In this document: piece by piece, positions 33,467 through 41,895 of the stretch
How positions within the stretch are numbered: the stretch's first letter is position 1
Layout: every line of letters begins with the position of its first letter
From: Acidobacteriota bacterium
Lineage (GTDB): Bacteria > Acidobacteriota > Thermoanaerobaculia > UBA5066
Length of the DNA: 51,068 nucleotides
Reading direction: 5' to 3'
Assembly (NCBI GenBank): GCA_008363385.1
Contig: RHKY01000035.1
Span: 1-51,068 of the forward strand
The notes under the pieces: model-generated
The model's database searches: none
Told to the model about the DNA's origin: nothing
The model's input: the letters and a program-made list of their open reading frames with translations, nothing else
Translations under genes and position numbers: made by a program

Positions 33467-34012
33467 GTGAACCGTTCGCGGATGTCCCGGTACGTCGTCC
33501 TGCAGGGGCTCCCCGAGCCCGCGCCGCACGCCTGCGCGCTCCAGTACGGCGCGCTCTCGTTCCAGCCGCGCGTGATGGCCTTCCTCGTGGCGGCCGCCGC
33601 GGCCTCCCGCTCGCCCTTGGCGTGGGCCGCCCTGGCCGGCGTCCTCCTCCTCGGGGCCGCCGCCCCGCGCCTCAACCCCTTCGACGCGCTCCACGCGGCG
33701 CTCTCGCGGCGGAACCCGCGCCGGGTCTTCCTGCCGGCCGCGCGCGCCCCGCGCCGCTTCGCCCAGGCGATGGGCGCGACGTTCTGCCTCGCCGCCGCCG
33801 CCGCCCTCCTGGCGGAACGAGAGGCCCTGGCCTGGGGAGTGGTGGCCGCCTTCGGCCTGGCGATCGTGGCCAACCTCGGGTTCGGCTTCTGCCTGGGCTC
33901 GTGGGTCTTCCGGTCCCTCTTCCGGTCCTGGGCCCCGCCCGAGGCGCGCGCCGGCCGCTCCTCCTCGGCCGCCGTCCCGAAGGTGGCGGGGATTCCCGCG
34001 GATCGCGTCTAG
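33467..34012 (+). CDS. DUF4395 family membrane protein
   Basis: Encodes 181 residues from a GTG with GGGAGGAGG upstream. It has hydrophobic helices at about 35-63 (Ala/Leu-rich), 101-117 and 122-145, with LNPFDALHAALSRR between them and FGFCLGSWVFRSLF near the end. These are features of DUF4395 inner-membrane proteins, which often carry the pair of Cys residues seen as FCLGC; here only one Cys is present at that site. The role is unknown. It stands alone, 78 nt after the kinase and 85 nt before the ferritin-like gene. Confidence 0.75.
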   Translation: MNRSRMSRYVVLQGLPEPAPHACALQYGALSFQPRVMAFLVAAAAASRSPLAWAALAGVLLLGAAAPRLNPFDALHAALSRRNPRRVFLPAARAPRRFAQAMGATFCLAAAAALLAEREALAWGVVAAFGLAIVANLGFGFCLGSWVFRSLFRSWAPPEARAGRSSSAAVPKVAGIPADRV

Positions 34013-34097
34013 GTATCCGGGGCCCCGAGCCGGAGAGCCGGCCCGCGCGGCCTCACCGCAAGACGACCAGCACCCCCGGAAGCGAAAGGAGTCACCC

Positions 34098-35030
34098 GTG
34101 AACACCGCCGCCACGACGACCCCGGCCCGTTACGACTACCGCGACATCCTGGCCGCCTCGGAGAAGGCCCGCTGGACGGTCGACGACCTGATGGGCCCCT
34201 CCCACTCCCTCGACTTCTCCCGCCCCTTCCTCCCGGAGTCGCTGGCGCGCGTCGAGCCGCTCGACTTCCTGACGCCCGAGGAGAAGCGGACCCTGAACCA
34301 GGTCCGCGGCAACGCCTACCTCTGCATCTTCGGGCTCGTCGAGGAGTTCATCCTCCCCTTCGTCCTCGACCACGTCCGGCCGCACCTCGCGGGCGACGAC
34401 GACAGGGTCCGGGCCCTCCTCCAGTTCGCGGGCGAGGAGGCCAAGCACATCCAGCTCTTCAAGCGCTTCCGCGAGGAGTTCGAGAAGGGCTTCGGGACCT
34501 CGTGCGCCGTCATCGGGCCGCCGGAGGCGGTGGCCAAGGCGGTCCTGGCCCACGAGCCGCTCTCGGTCGCCCTCGCCATCCTCCACATCGAGTGGATGAC
34601 GCAGCGCCACTACCTCGACAGCGTCCGCGACGACGCCGGGCTCGACCCGCGGTTCTCGGACCTGCTGAAGCACCACTGGATGGAGGAGGCGCAGCACGCC
34701 AAGCTCGACACGCTGATGGTCGAGGCCCTCGCCGAGGGGCTGGACGCCGAGGCGCTCGCCCGCGCGGTCGACGGCTACCTGGAGATCGGGGGCTTCATCG
34801 ACGCCGGCCTGGAGCAGCAGATGCTCTTCGACCTCGACGCGTTCGAGCGGGCCACCGGCCGGAAGCTGACGGAGGCGGAGCGGGAGAAGGCGGTGGCCGT
34901 GCAGCGCCAGGCCAACCGCTGGACCTACCTCGGCACCGGGATGACCCACCCGGAGCTCCTCCGGTCCGTCGAGCGGATGGGGCCCGCCCTCCGCGAGAAG
35001 CTCGAGAAGGTCGCACCGGCGTTCTGCTGA
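34098..35030 (+). CDS. Ferritin-like/AurF-type diiron protein
   Basis: Encodes 310 residues from a GTG with AAAGGAG upstream. It is a helical-bundle protein with two carboxylate/His pairs typical of diiron sites: E in LVEEFILP with GEEAKH, and HIEWMTQRHY with WMEEAQH. The spacing resembles AurF-like diiron oxygenases and ferritin-like proteins. It has no signal peptide. Possible activities are N-oxygenation or another O2-dependent oxidation, or iron-dependent stress protection, and the sequence does not decide between them. A strong hairpin follows at 35044-35069. Confidence 0.78.
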   Translation: MNTAATTTPARYDYRDILAASEKARWTVDDLMGPSHSLDFSRPFLPESLARVEPLDFLTPEEKRTLNQVRGNAYLCIFGLVEEFILPFVLDHVRPHLAGDDDRVRALLQFAGEEAKHIQLFKRFREEFEKGFGTSCAVIGPPEAVAKAVLAHEPLSVALAILHIEWMTQRHYLDSVRDDAGLDPRFSDLLKHHWMEEAQHAKLDTLMVEALAEGLDAEALARAVDGYLEIGGFIDAGLEQQMLFDLDAFERATGRKLTEAEREKAVAVQRQANRWTYLGTGMTHPELLRSVERMGPALREKLEKVAPAFC

Positions 35031-35043
35031 GCACGCGCCCCGC

Positions 35044-35069
35044 GAGGCCCCGCCGCGAGGCGGGGCCTC
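35044..35069 (+). terminator. Perfect 11-bp GC hairpin with GCGA tetraloop
   Basis: GAGGCCCCGCC-GCGA-GGCGGGGCCTC sits 13 nt after the ferritin-like stop and before the convergent DUF4126 stop. The GNRA-type loop and perfect stem suggest a terminator or mRNA stabiliser, possibly bidirectional. No U-tract follows, only a C/T-rich run. Confidence 0.65.
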
Positions 35070-35103
35070 GCCCTCTCTCCCTTCCCCCGCGGAGGGGAGG
35101 GGC

Positions 35104-35700
35104 TCAGGCCGGCTTCGGGCCCGGGAAGAGCGCCCTGTAGACCCAGCGCAGCCCCCGCCAGAGCTTCGGCAGGAGCCAGATCAGCAGCAGGACGAAGAGG
35201 CCCAGGAGGACCAGGAACACCACCGGGTGGGCGTGCAGCAGCCAGAGGCCGAAGAGGACGGCGGCCTCCTCCGCGAAGCTCGTGATCCAGTTCGAGACCG
35301 GCTCCGGGGAGTGGTTGATGAGCGCGCGGCCCGCCGCCTTCCCGAGGTGGGTGCCGGTGACGAGGACCCCGCCCGCCAGGCCGGCGGCCGCCTGCGCCGC
35401 CGGCGTCTGGTCGCCGAACGCGCCCCACGCCAGGAGCGTCCCGGCGGGGATCCGGATGAACGTGTGGAGCGCGTCCCAGAGCGTGTCGAACGCGGGGATC
35501 TTGTCCGCCACGAACTCGCCGACGAACATCACGAACGACGTGATCAGGACCCAGTCGTGCGAGAGGATGGCGAGGTCCGCCGGCAGCGTGACCGCGCCGA
35601 GGCGCTGCAGCCCTCCGGCGATGAAGACGACGGCGTAGAGCCGGATCCCGCTCGCCCACGCGAGCCCGAGCGCCAGCGCGGTCTGGCTGAGGAGGTCCAC
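35104..35700 (-). CDS. DUF4126 family membrane protein
   Basis: Encodes 198 residues. The N-terminus (SQTALALGLAWASGIRLYAV), the middle (FVGEFVADKIPAFDTLWDAL) and the multi-helix layout with a hydrophobic C-terminal helix (VVFLVLLGLFVLLLIWLLP) match DUF4126 proteins. I use a GTG at 35700 because related proteins begin just there, although no clear Shine-Dalgarno precedes it. The function is unknown. It lies 14 nt after the radical SAM gene and is probably co-transcribed with it. Confidence 0.82.
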   Translation of the reverse strand: MDLLSQTALALGLAWASGIRLYAVVFIAGGLQRLGAVTLPADLAILSHDWVLITSFVMFVGEFVADKIPAFDTLWDALHTFIRIPAGTLLAWGAFGDQTPAAQAAAGLAGGVLVTGTHLGKAAGRALINHSPEPVSNWITSFAEEAAVLFGLWLLHAHPVVFLVLLGLFVLLLIWLLPKLWRGLRWVYRALFPGPKPA

Positions 35701-35714
35701 GGGGGAATCGTAGA

Positions 35715-37472
35715 TCAGGAGCCCGCGGGGTGCACCGGGAGGGCCCCGGCCGGGACCGGTCGTCCCCTCCGGATCGGCCCCCGCCGGAGGGCCCACGCCC
35801 AACGGAGCCCGGCGAGGGCGGTCGGGACGAGGCCCGCCATCCCGATCAGCTGCAAGGCGAGGTCCATCCCGGCCAGGTGGGCCCGGCGCCGCCGGAACGG
35901 ACCGGTCACGAGCTCGTACGGGTTGTAGAACGCCGCGTACCCGAGGAGGAGGTTCAGCTGCCTTCTCCACGGGCGCGGGTCGGCGGTGGCCACGACGTGC
36001 CCCGCGTCGAACCGCCACGGCTCGACCGCCACGCCGCCGACCTCGTCGAGGACCAGGCCCTCGTCGAACGCCCGCTCGTAGGAGCGGCTGCCGGTGGCCG
36101 GGGTGTGGACGAAGAGGCAGAGCCCTCCCCCGCCGGCGCGCCTCACGAAGCGGACCTGGTTCAGGAGGCCCGCGAGCGAGCCGCGCGCGGCGAGCGGCTG
36201 GCCGTCCGAGTGCATCAGCATCGGCATCGGGAGGATGCCGTTCTCGAGGAGCGCCCGGAAGACGGTCTCGGTCTTCGTGGCGCTCTGCCCCTTCCGGACG
36301 AGCGTGGCCGTCAGGTCCTCGATCCCGAACCAGAGAGCCTGCATCCCCGAGGCCCGCGCGAGCGGGACCAGGTCGAGGCACCGGTGGGCGTCGGTCAGCG
36401 TGGCCTCGGTGCCCCAGCGCCAGCGGACCGCCGGGTCCCCCCGGTTCTCGTGACGGTACCGCGCGATCGCCTCGAGGACCTCCCGCGCCCTCTCCCGGTC
36501 GTCGAGGAAGTTGTCGTCCGTCCCGAAGAAGACGCGCAGCCCGGCTCGCGAGAGGGAGTGCATCTCCTCGGCGATCGCCCTCCCGCTCCGGCTCCGGAAG
36601 CTCCTCTGCGTGTAGGCGGGGATCGGGCAGTAGTCGCACGTCAGCCGGCATCCGCGCGTCAGCTCGATGCTGGCGATCGGCGCCCGGCGGGCGACGTTCC
36701 GGAGGGGCCACGGCGCCGGGGCGAGCGTCCGCCGCCGGTGCGGCGGCTCGACGCGCTCGAACGGGAGGAGGCCCGAGCGCCGCTCGTCGGGATCGGCGAG
36801 GAGCCGCTGGGGCCCCGTGTCGTGGAGAGCCGAGCCGTCCGGGGCGAGGTACGTCAGCCCGGGGACGCCGCGGAGGCCGCCCGCGTCGCGGGCTCTTCGG
36901 AACGCGCTCCGGAGGGTCTCGCCGTCGCGCCAGTCCCGTGTCACCCGCTCGAGCGCCTCGACGAAGACGGCGTCCTCGCCCCGGCAGGCGAGGTCGGCCG
37001 AGACCGCGGGGTCCCCTCCGGCGTGGAAGAGGTCGCCTGCCTCGTAGATCGCCTTCGGCCCCCCGCAGACGACGAGAGGCCGTTCGGCCTCCGGGATCCT
37101 GCCGGCCCCGGCGAGGAGGCTCCGGAGCGGCGCCGTGTGGATCGACATCGCGCTCAGGAGGAGGAGGTCGGGCCTCCGACCGTCGAGGAGGGCCTCGCCT
37201 GCCCCGACCCGGGGCGTCCACTGCTGGAGGACGATCCGGACGTGGGCCACGCCCGCGTCGAGGAGGGACGCGGCGACCTGGCGGACTCCCGCGGGGACCA
37301 TCCGCGTGTCGGCGAAGACGAACGGGAGGAGGCGCGTCCGCGGGTCGAAGCAGTGGAAGAGGACCGCCGTGACCCGGCGGCGCGCCAGGCGTTCCCGGAG
37401 GGCCGCCCGGAGCCGCCCGAGCGTCCCCGGCGGCAGGAAGCGGTCGTCGCGGCTCCGGACCGGAAGCTCCAC
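35715..37472 (-). CDS. B12-binding-type radical SAM protein
   Basis: Encodes 585 residues from a proposed GTG. Residues about 55-180 form a Rossmann-like, B12-binding-type domain (ASLLDAGVAHVRIVLQQW, DLLLLSAMSIH, VVCGGPKAIYEAG). It lacks the DxHxxG cobalamin-ligand motif. The radical SAM domain follows, with the cluster motif CRLTCDYC (275-282, CxxxCxxC) and GTDDNFLDD. The C-terminus has two short hydrophobic stretches. The substrate cannot be told from the sequence, and no peptide or tailoring partner is adjacent. The frame is open upstream to 37727, but that part is antisense to the YegP-like gene. No Shine-Dalgarno is visible, so the start is uncertain. Confidence 0.85.
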   Translation of the reverse strand: MELPVRSRDDRFLPPGTLGRLRAALRERLARRRVTAVLFHCFDPRTRLLPFVFADTRMVPAGVRQVAASLLDAGVAHVRIVLQQWTPRVGAGEALLDGRRPDLLLLSAMSIHTAPLRSLLAGAGRIPEAERPLVVCGGPKAIYEAGDLFHAGGDPAVSADLACRGEDAVFVEALERVTRDWRDGETLRSAFRRARDAGGLRGVPGLTYLAPDGSALHDTGPQRLLADPDERRSGLLPFERVEPPHRRRTLAPAPWPLRNVARRAPIASIELTRGCRLTCDYCPIPAYTQRSFRSRSGRAIAEEMHSLSRAGLRVFFGTDDNFLDDRERAREVLEAIARYRHENRGDPAVRWRWGTEATLTDAHRCLDLVPLARASGMQALWFGIEDLTATLVRKGQSATKTETVFRALLENGILPMPMLMHSDGQPLAARGSLAGLLNQVRFVRRAGGGGLCLFVHTPATGSRSYERAFDEGLVLDEVGGVAVEPWRFDAGHVVATADPRPWRRQLNLLLGYAAFYNPYELVTGPFRRRRAHLAGMDLALQLIGMAGLVPTALAGLRWAWALRRGPIRRGRPVPAGALPVHPAGS

Positions 37473-37530
37473 CGGCGCAGAGTAGCGGACGGGACGACGG
37501 AGCCGTCCCGCACGGCGTCCCGGGCTTTCC

Positions 37531-37558
37531 TTGACACCCCTCCCCCCGGTGCTAGGCT
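37531..37558 (+). promoter_or_regulatory. Sigma70-type promoter of the YegP-like gene
   Basis: TTGACA (37531-37536), a 16-nt spacer, and an extended -10 TGC-TAGGCT (TAGGCT at 37553-37558). The predicted start lies near 37565, followed by AAAGGAGG and the ATG at 37581. This is the clearest housekeeping promoter in the window. Confidence 0.65.
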
Positions 37559-37580
37559 TTTTCGAAAGGAGGCGCTCGGC

Positions 37581-37802
37581 ATGGCCAAGTTCGTTCTGTA
37601 CCAGGACGACGACTACTACCAGTTCCGGTGGAACCTGCGCGACGAGGCCGGGAAGATCGTGGCCGAGGGGCCGACCGGTTTCATGACGTACGAGGAGTGC
37701 GAGAAGCAGATCCGGTACTGCAAGCACGTCATGGCGGGCGCGATGATCGACGACCAGACGCCTCCCGCTTCCCGCCGGAAGATCCCGAAGCGCTCCACCT
37801 GA
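37581..37802 (+). CDS. Small YegP/DUF1508-like protein
   Basis: Encodes 73 residues from an ATG with AAAGGAGG upstream. One DUF1508/YegP-like unit is visible: KFVLYQDDDYYQFRWNLRDE, then GKIVAEGPTGFMTYEECEKQ. YegP-type proteins are small, often stress-associated and of unknown role. Its strong promoter and Shine-Dalgarno suggest high expression. A terminator-like hairpin follows at 37891-37912. Confidence 0.7.
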   Translation: MAKFVLYQDDDYYQFRWNLRDEAGKIVAEGPTGFMTYEECEKQIRYCKHVMAGAMIDDQTPPASRRKIPKRST

Positions 37803-37890
37803 CCGGGGCCTCCGCCCGGAGCGTGCCGTTCCCGTCCCAACCGGGGATCCCTGGGGCTGGCGCCTTCCGGCGCCGCGTGATCCTCCCCTC

Positions 37891-37912
37891 CCGCCTCCCT
37901 CCGGGGAGGCGG
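37891..37912 (+). terminator. Hairpin after the YegP-like gene
   Basis: CCGCCTCCC-TCCG-GGGAGGCGG forms a perfect 9-bp stem with a tetraloop between the YegP-like stop and the M3 peptidase start (37937). A short TCCCGTTCT run follows. It could end the small transcript or lie in the peptidase leader. Confidence 0.5.
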
Positions 37913-37936
37913 TCCCGTTCTCAGGAGGGCTTTCTC

Positions 37937-40132
37937 GTGCGTCACCCGTCCGCCCCGCCGTCGTCCCTCTTCGGCCCCGCGCTCGCCGCGCTCTTCCTCT
38001 GCGCGCTCGCCGTGGCTTCCGCTCCGAGCCGGGCCGAGGGCCCGCCCGCGGCCCCGAAGCCGCCCGCCCCCGCGGCCGGCAACCCGTTCTTCGAGGAGTG
38101 GACGACCCCCTTCGGGATGCCTCCCTTCGCGCGGATCCGCGAGGAGCACTACCTCCCCGCCTTCCGCAGGGCGATCGAGGAGAGGCGGGCCGAGGTGGCG
38201 GCCATCGTCGCCAACCCCGAGCCGCCGACCTTCGCGAACTCGGTCGAGGCGCTGGAGAACGGGGGCCTCCTCCTCGCCAAGGTGAACGACGTCTTCTCGA
38301 CGATGTCGGGGGCCGAGACGAACGACGCGCTGCAGGCGATCCAGAAGGAGGTCTCCCCTCTCCTCTCGGCGCTCCGGGACGACATCCGGCTGGACGAGGG
38401 GCTCTTCCGGAGGGTGAAGGCCGTCTGGGAGGCCCGCGCGGCCGCCGGGCTCTCGCCCGAGCAGAAGAGGCTCGTCGAGGAGACCTACAAGGACTTCGTC
38501 CGCGGCGGCGCGAACCTCGCCCCCGGGGCCCGGAAGCGCTTCCGCGAGGTGAACCAGGAGCTCTCGCTCCTGGGCCTGCAGTTCTCGGAGAACGTCCTGA
38601 AGGAGACGAACGCCTTCAAGCTCGTCGTGGACGACGCCGCGAGGCTGAAGGGGCTCCCCCCGGCGGTCGTGGCCGCCGCGAAGGAAGCGGCCGAGCAGGC
38701 GGCCATGCCGGGGAAGTGGGTCTTCACGCTCCACGCCCCTTCCATCTGGCCGTTCCTGACGTTCGCCGAGGACCGCGACCTGAGGCAGCAGCTCCTCCAG
38801 GCCTACGTCAGCCGGTGCGACCGCGGCGGCGAGCGAGACAACAAGGCGGCTCTCTCGCGGATCGCGGCGCTGAGGGTCGAGCGGGCACGCCTCCTGGGCT
38901 ACGGCACGCACGCCGACTGGGTCCTGGAGGAGAACATGGCGAAGACCCCGGCCGGGGTCCACGGCCTCCTCGACCGGCTCTGGCCGGCGGCGCTCGCGGT
39001 GGCGAAGACGGAGGCCGCGGACCTCTCGGCCGCGATGAAGGCCGACGGCGTCGACGGCCCGCTCCAGCCGTGGGACTGGCGGTACTACGCCGAGAAGGTC
39101 CGCAAGGCCCGGTACGACCTGGACGACCGGGAGCTGCGCCCCTACTTCCCGCTCGACGGCGTCCGCGAGGGGGCGTTCTCGGTGGCGAACCGCCTCTACG
39201 GGATCACGTTCACCGAGCGGACGGACGTCCCGAAGTACCACCCGGAGGTCAGGGTCTTCGAGGTGAAGGACGCCGACGGGTCTTTCCTGGCGCTCTACAC
39301 GGTCGACTACCACCCCCGCCCCGGGAAGCGCGGCGGGGCCTGGTGCGGGCGACTGCGCGACCAGTGGGTGAAGGACGGCAAGGACGTCCGTCCGATCGTG
39401 ACGAACGTGACGAACTTCACCCGGCCCGCGGGGGACGCCCCGGCGCTCCTCTCGCTGGAGGAGGTGGAGACGCTCTTCCACGAGTTCGGGCACGGCCTCC
39501 ACAGGATCCTCTCGCGCGTGACGTACCGGTCGATGGCGAGCGTCCCGCGCGACTTCGTGGAGCTCCCCTCCCAGATCATGGAGAACTGGGCTCTCGACCC
39601 GGCCGTCCTCCCGACGTACGCGAAGCACTGGAAGACGAACGAGCCGATCCCCGCGGCGCTGGTGGAGAAGGTCTCCCGGTCGAAGCGGTTCAACCAGGGC
39701 TTCCTGACGACGGAGTACCTGGCCGCGGCCCTCCTCGACATGGACTGGCACACGCTGAAGGAGCCGAAGGAAGAGGACGCCACCGCGTTCGAGAAGGCGT
39801 CGCTTTCGCGGATGGGGCTGATCCCCGAGATCGTCGTGAGGTACCGGAGCCCGTACTTCAGCCACGTCTTCAGCGGCGGCTACTCGGCCGGGTACTACAG
39901 CTACGTCTGGAGCGAGGTGCTCGACGCGGACGCCTTCGAGGCGTTCCGGGAGAAGGGGATCTTCGACCGGGCGACCGCCGCGTCGTTCCGGAGGAACGTC
40001 CTGGAGGTGGGGGGGGCCCGGGAGGCGATGGACAGCTACAAGGCCTTCCGCGGCCGCGAGCCTTCCGTCGAGCCGCTCCTCGCCCGGCGCGGCCTGACGG
40101 CTCCCCCGCCCGCCCCGGCCGGGACGCGCTGA
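37937..40132 (+). CDS. M3 family oligopeptidase, Dcp-like, exported
   Basis: Encodes 731 residues from a GTG with AGGAGGG upstream. The N-terminus has a signal peptide (about 1-33; LFGPALAALFLCALAVASAP) and a Pro/Ala linker. It then matches peptidyl-dipeptidase/oligopeptidase M3 proteins (GMPPFARIREEHYLPAF onward). The zinc site is HEFGH (515-519), with the downstream glutamate in the region that follows. The expected activity is cleavage of short peptides, probably in the periplasm given the leader. It is followed after 7 nt by the dimethylargininase-like gene, so the two are likely co-expressed and may act in peptide and arginine recovery. Confidence 0.9.
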   Translation: MRHPSAPPSSLFGPALAALFLCALAVASAPSRAEGPPAAPKPPAPAAGNPFFEEWTTPFGMPPFARIREEHYLPAFRRAIEERRAEVAAIVANPEPPTFANSVEALENGGLLLAKVNDVFSTMSGAETNDALQAIQKEVSPLLSALRDDIRLDEGLFRRVKAVWEARAAAGLSPEQKRLVEETYKDFVRGGANLAPGARKRFREVNQELSLLGLQFSENVLKETNAFKLVVDDAARLKGLPPAVVAAAKEAAEQAAMPGKWVFTLHAPSIWPFLTFAEDRDLRQQLLQAYVSRCDRGGERDNKAALSRIAALRVERARLLGYGTHADWVLEENMAKTPAGVHGLLDRLWPAALAVAKTEAADLSAAMKADGVDGPLQPWDWRYYAEKVRKARYDLDDRELRPYFPLDGVREGAFSVANRLYGITFTERTDVPKYHPEVRVFEVKDADGSFLALYTVDYHPRPGKRGGAWCGRLRDQWVKDGKDVRPIVTNVTNFTRPAGDAPALLSLEEVETLFHEFGHGLHRILSRVTYRSMASVPRDFVELPSQIMENWALDPAVLPTYAKHWKTNEPIPAALVEKVSRSKRFNQGFLTTEYLAAALLDMDWHTLKEPKEEDATAFEKASLSRMGLIPEIVVRYRSPYFSHVFSGGYSAGYYSYVWSEVLDADAFEAFREKGIFDRATAASFRRNVLEVGGAREAMDSYKAFRGREPSVEPLLARRGLTAPPPAPAGTR

Positions 40133-40139
40133 GGCGGAC

Positions 40140-40910
40140 GTGTTCCAGAACGCCCTCGTCCGCCCTCCCTCCGCCACCTTCGCCTCGGGTCTGACGACCT
40201 CGGGCCTCGGCGCGCCGGACCTGTCCCTCGCCCTCCTGCAGCACCGCCGGTACGTCGAGGCTCTGGAGTCGTGCGGCGTCTCGGTGACCGTCCTCCCGCC
40301 CGACGACGCCTTCCCGGACTCGACGTTCGTCGAGGACACGGCGGTCGTGGCCGGCCGCCGCGCCGTCGTCACGCGCCCCGGGGCGCCCAGCCGCCGGGGC
40401 GAGACGGGAGCCGTCGCCGCGGCGCTCGGCGCCTTCTTCTCCGACCTGCCGTCGATCGAGGCCCCGGGGACGGTGGACGGCGGCGACGTCTGCCTGGCCG
40501 GCGACCGGTTCCTGATCGGGATCTCGGACCGGACGGACGAGGTGGGGGCGCGCCAGCTCGCCCGGCTCGTGGAGGAGGCCGGCTTCTCGGCGGGCACGGT
40601 GGACGTGCGCGGCGTCCCGGGCCTCCTGCACCTCAAGAGCGGGATCGCGTTCCTCGGGGACGGGGCGTTCCTCTGCACGCGTGCCCTCGCCTCCCACCCG
40701 GCCCTCCTTGGCGCGCGGACGGTCGTCGTCCCGGACGAGGAGGCCTACGCGGCCAACGCGATCGAGGTCAACGGCAAGCTCCTCGTCGCGGCGGGGTTCC
40801 CTCGGACCGAGAAGGCCCTCCGGGGGCTCGGGTTCGCGGTCCTCCCTCTCGACGTCTCCGAGTTCCGGAAGATGGACGGGGGGCTCAGCTGCCTTTCGAT
40901 CCGTTTCTGA
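40140..40910 (+). CDS. Dimethylarginine dimethylaminohydrolase-like enzyme
   Basis: Encodes 256 residues from a GTG start. It belongs to the amidinotransferase/DDAH family: FVEDTAVV (63-70), GTVDGGDV, the catalytic His in LHLKSG (H164) and the catalytic Cys in GLSCLSIRF (C251). The expected reaction is hydrolysis of a substituted arginine (dimethylarginine) to citrulline plus an amine. Related enzymes can act on arginine-like substrates, so the precise substrate is open. It starts 7 nt after the M3 peptidase gene. Confidence 0.88.
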   Translation: MFQNALVRPPSATFASGLTTSGLGAPDLSLALLQHRRYVEALESCGVSVTVLPPDDAFPDSTFVEDTAVVAGRRAVVTRPGAPSRRGETGAVAAALGAFFSDLPSIEAPGTVDGGDVCLAGDRFLIGISDRTDEVGARQLARLVEEAGFSAGTVDVRGVPGLLHLKSGIAFLGDGAFLCTRALASHPALLGARTVVVPDEEAYAANAIEVNGKLLVAAGFPRTEKALRGLGFAVLPLDVSEFRKMDGGLSCLSIRF

Positions 40911-40966
40911 CGCGGTCGTAGACTCGAGGCGGGCGCGGGGGACGCGCCCCGAAGGAGGTCCTGCCG

Positions 40967-41377
40967 GTGCCGTTTCCGGTCCCTCTCTTCCGGCTGGTCG
41001 AGACGATGGAGGTCGAGGCCGAGCTCGGCGGGGAGGAGCTCTGGATCCGGGTGGAGCTGTTCCGGGACGTGGATCGCCCCGACCAGTACCGCTGCCGGAC
41101 CTGGAAGGCGGGGGCGTACGACCTCCTGTCGCCGGAGGAGGTAGACCAGGACACCGGGGAGCGGGCCGCCTCGACCGAGGCCGTCCTCGTCCCGTGGCAG
41201 CTGCCCGGCGGGATGGTGACCGACGAGCCGTTCTACGCCTCCTCCAAGGAGGCGGCGGTGGAGGCGATCCTGGCCGACCTGGACGCCGCCCTGACGCGGC
41301 TGAAGCTCCTGAGTCAGGCCGAGGAGGCCTCGCTCGACCCGGCGGGGTCGTCCCTCTGGCCGCCGAAGGGGGGGTGA
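40967..41377 (+). CDS. Hypothetical acidic protein
   Basis: Encodes 136 residues from a GTG with a strong GAAGGAGG about 9 nt upstream. The sequence is acidic and soluble, with a beta-rich first part (VPLFRLVETMEVEAEL, ELWIRVELFRDVDRPDQYRC) and helices near the end (SKEAAVEAILADLDAALTRL). I do not recognise a family, and there are no catalytic motifs or leader. It lies 56 nt after the DDAH-like gene. Confidence 0.7.
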   Translation: MPFPVPLFRLVETMEVEAELGGEELWIRVELFRDVDRPDQYRCRTWKAGAYDLLSPEEVDQDTGERAASTEAVLVPWQLPGGMVTDEPFYASSKEAAVEAILADLDAALTRLKLLSQAEEASLDPAGSSLWPPKGG

Positions 41378-41433
41378 CCGCTGCGCGCTTCCCCGCCCGG
41401 GCGGCTATCCTCCCCGGTGGGAGGAGGAGCGCC

Positions 41434-41889
41434 TTGAGGACCCTCGCCTTACGCTTGGCCTTCGCGGGCCTCTGCGCCTCGCTCGGGTGCGGCAGCGGAG
41501 AGGTCCAGGAGTCCTTCTACGTCTCGCTCCAGAACGCCCGGGACGACGGGGCGATGACGCGCGGGTGGGTGCCGACGTTCCTCCCGTCGTCGGCCGCCTC
41601 GATCCACGAGGTCCACGACGTCGGCTCCGGCGCTTCGCTCCTCTTCTTCACGTTCCCCCCCGGCGAGCCGGGGGCGCTCGTCGGCCCCTGCCAGGCCGTC
41701 AGCGAGAGCGACGTCCCTCCCCCGCCCGAGGACCTGGGACGGACCCGCTGGTGGCCGCGCGACCTCCTCGCGAACGGCCGCGGGGGGCTGCGGCTCTTCC
41801 GGTGCGCCGACGAAGCGCCGGCGAGGTCCGGCTGGCTCGCCGTGGACGTCGCCCGGGGCCTCGGGTACCACTGGCGGACGGGCGGGTAG
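41434..41889 (+). CDS. Putative lipoprotein
   Basis: Encodes 151 residues from a TTG preceded by GGGAGGAGGAG. The N-terminus is a lipoprotein signal: RTLALRLAFAGLCASLGC, with the lipobox SLGC. The mature part has paired aromatic and Pro-rich segments (GASLLFFTFPPGEPG, TRWWPRDLL) and no recognised domain. It probably sits in a membrane facing the periplasm. It converges with the large secreted protein gene ending at 41896. Confidence 0.68.
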   Translation: MRTLALRLAFAGLCASLGCGSGEVQESFYVSLQNARDDGAMTRGWVPTFLPSSAASIHEVHDVGSGASLLFFTFPPGEPGALVGPCQAVSESDVPPPPEDLGRTRWWPRDLLANGRGGLRLFRCADEAPARSGWLAVDVARGLGYHWRTGG

Positions 41890-41895
41890 GCGACC

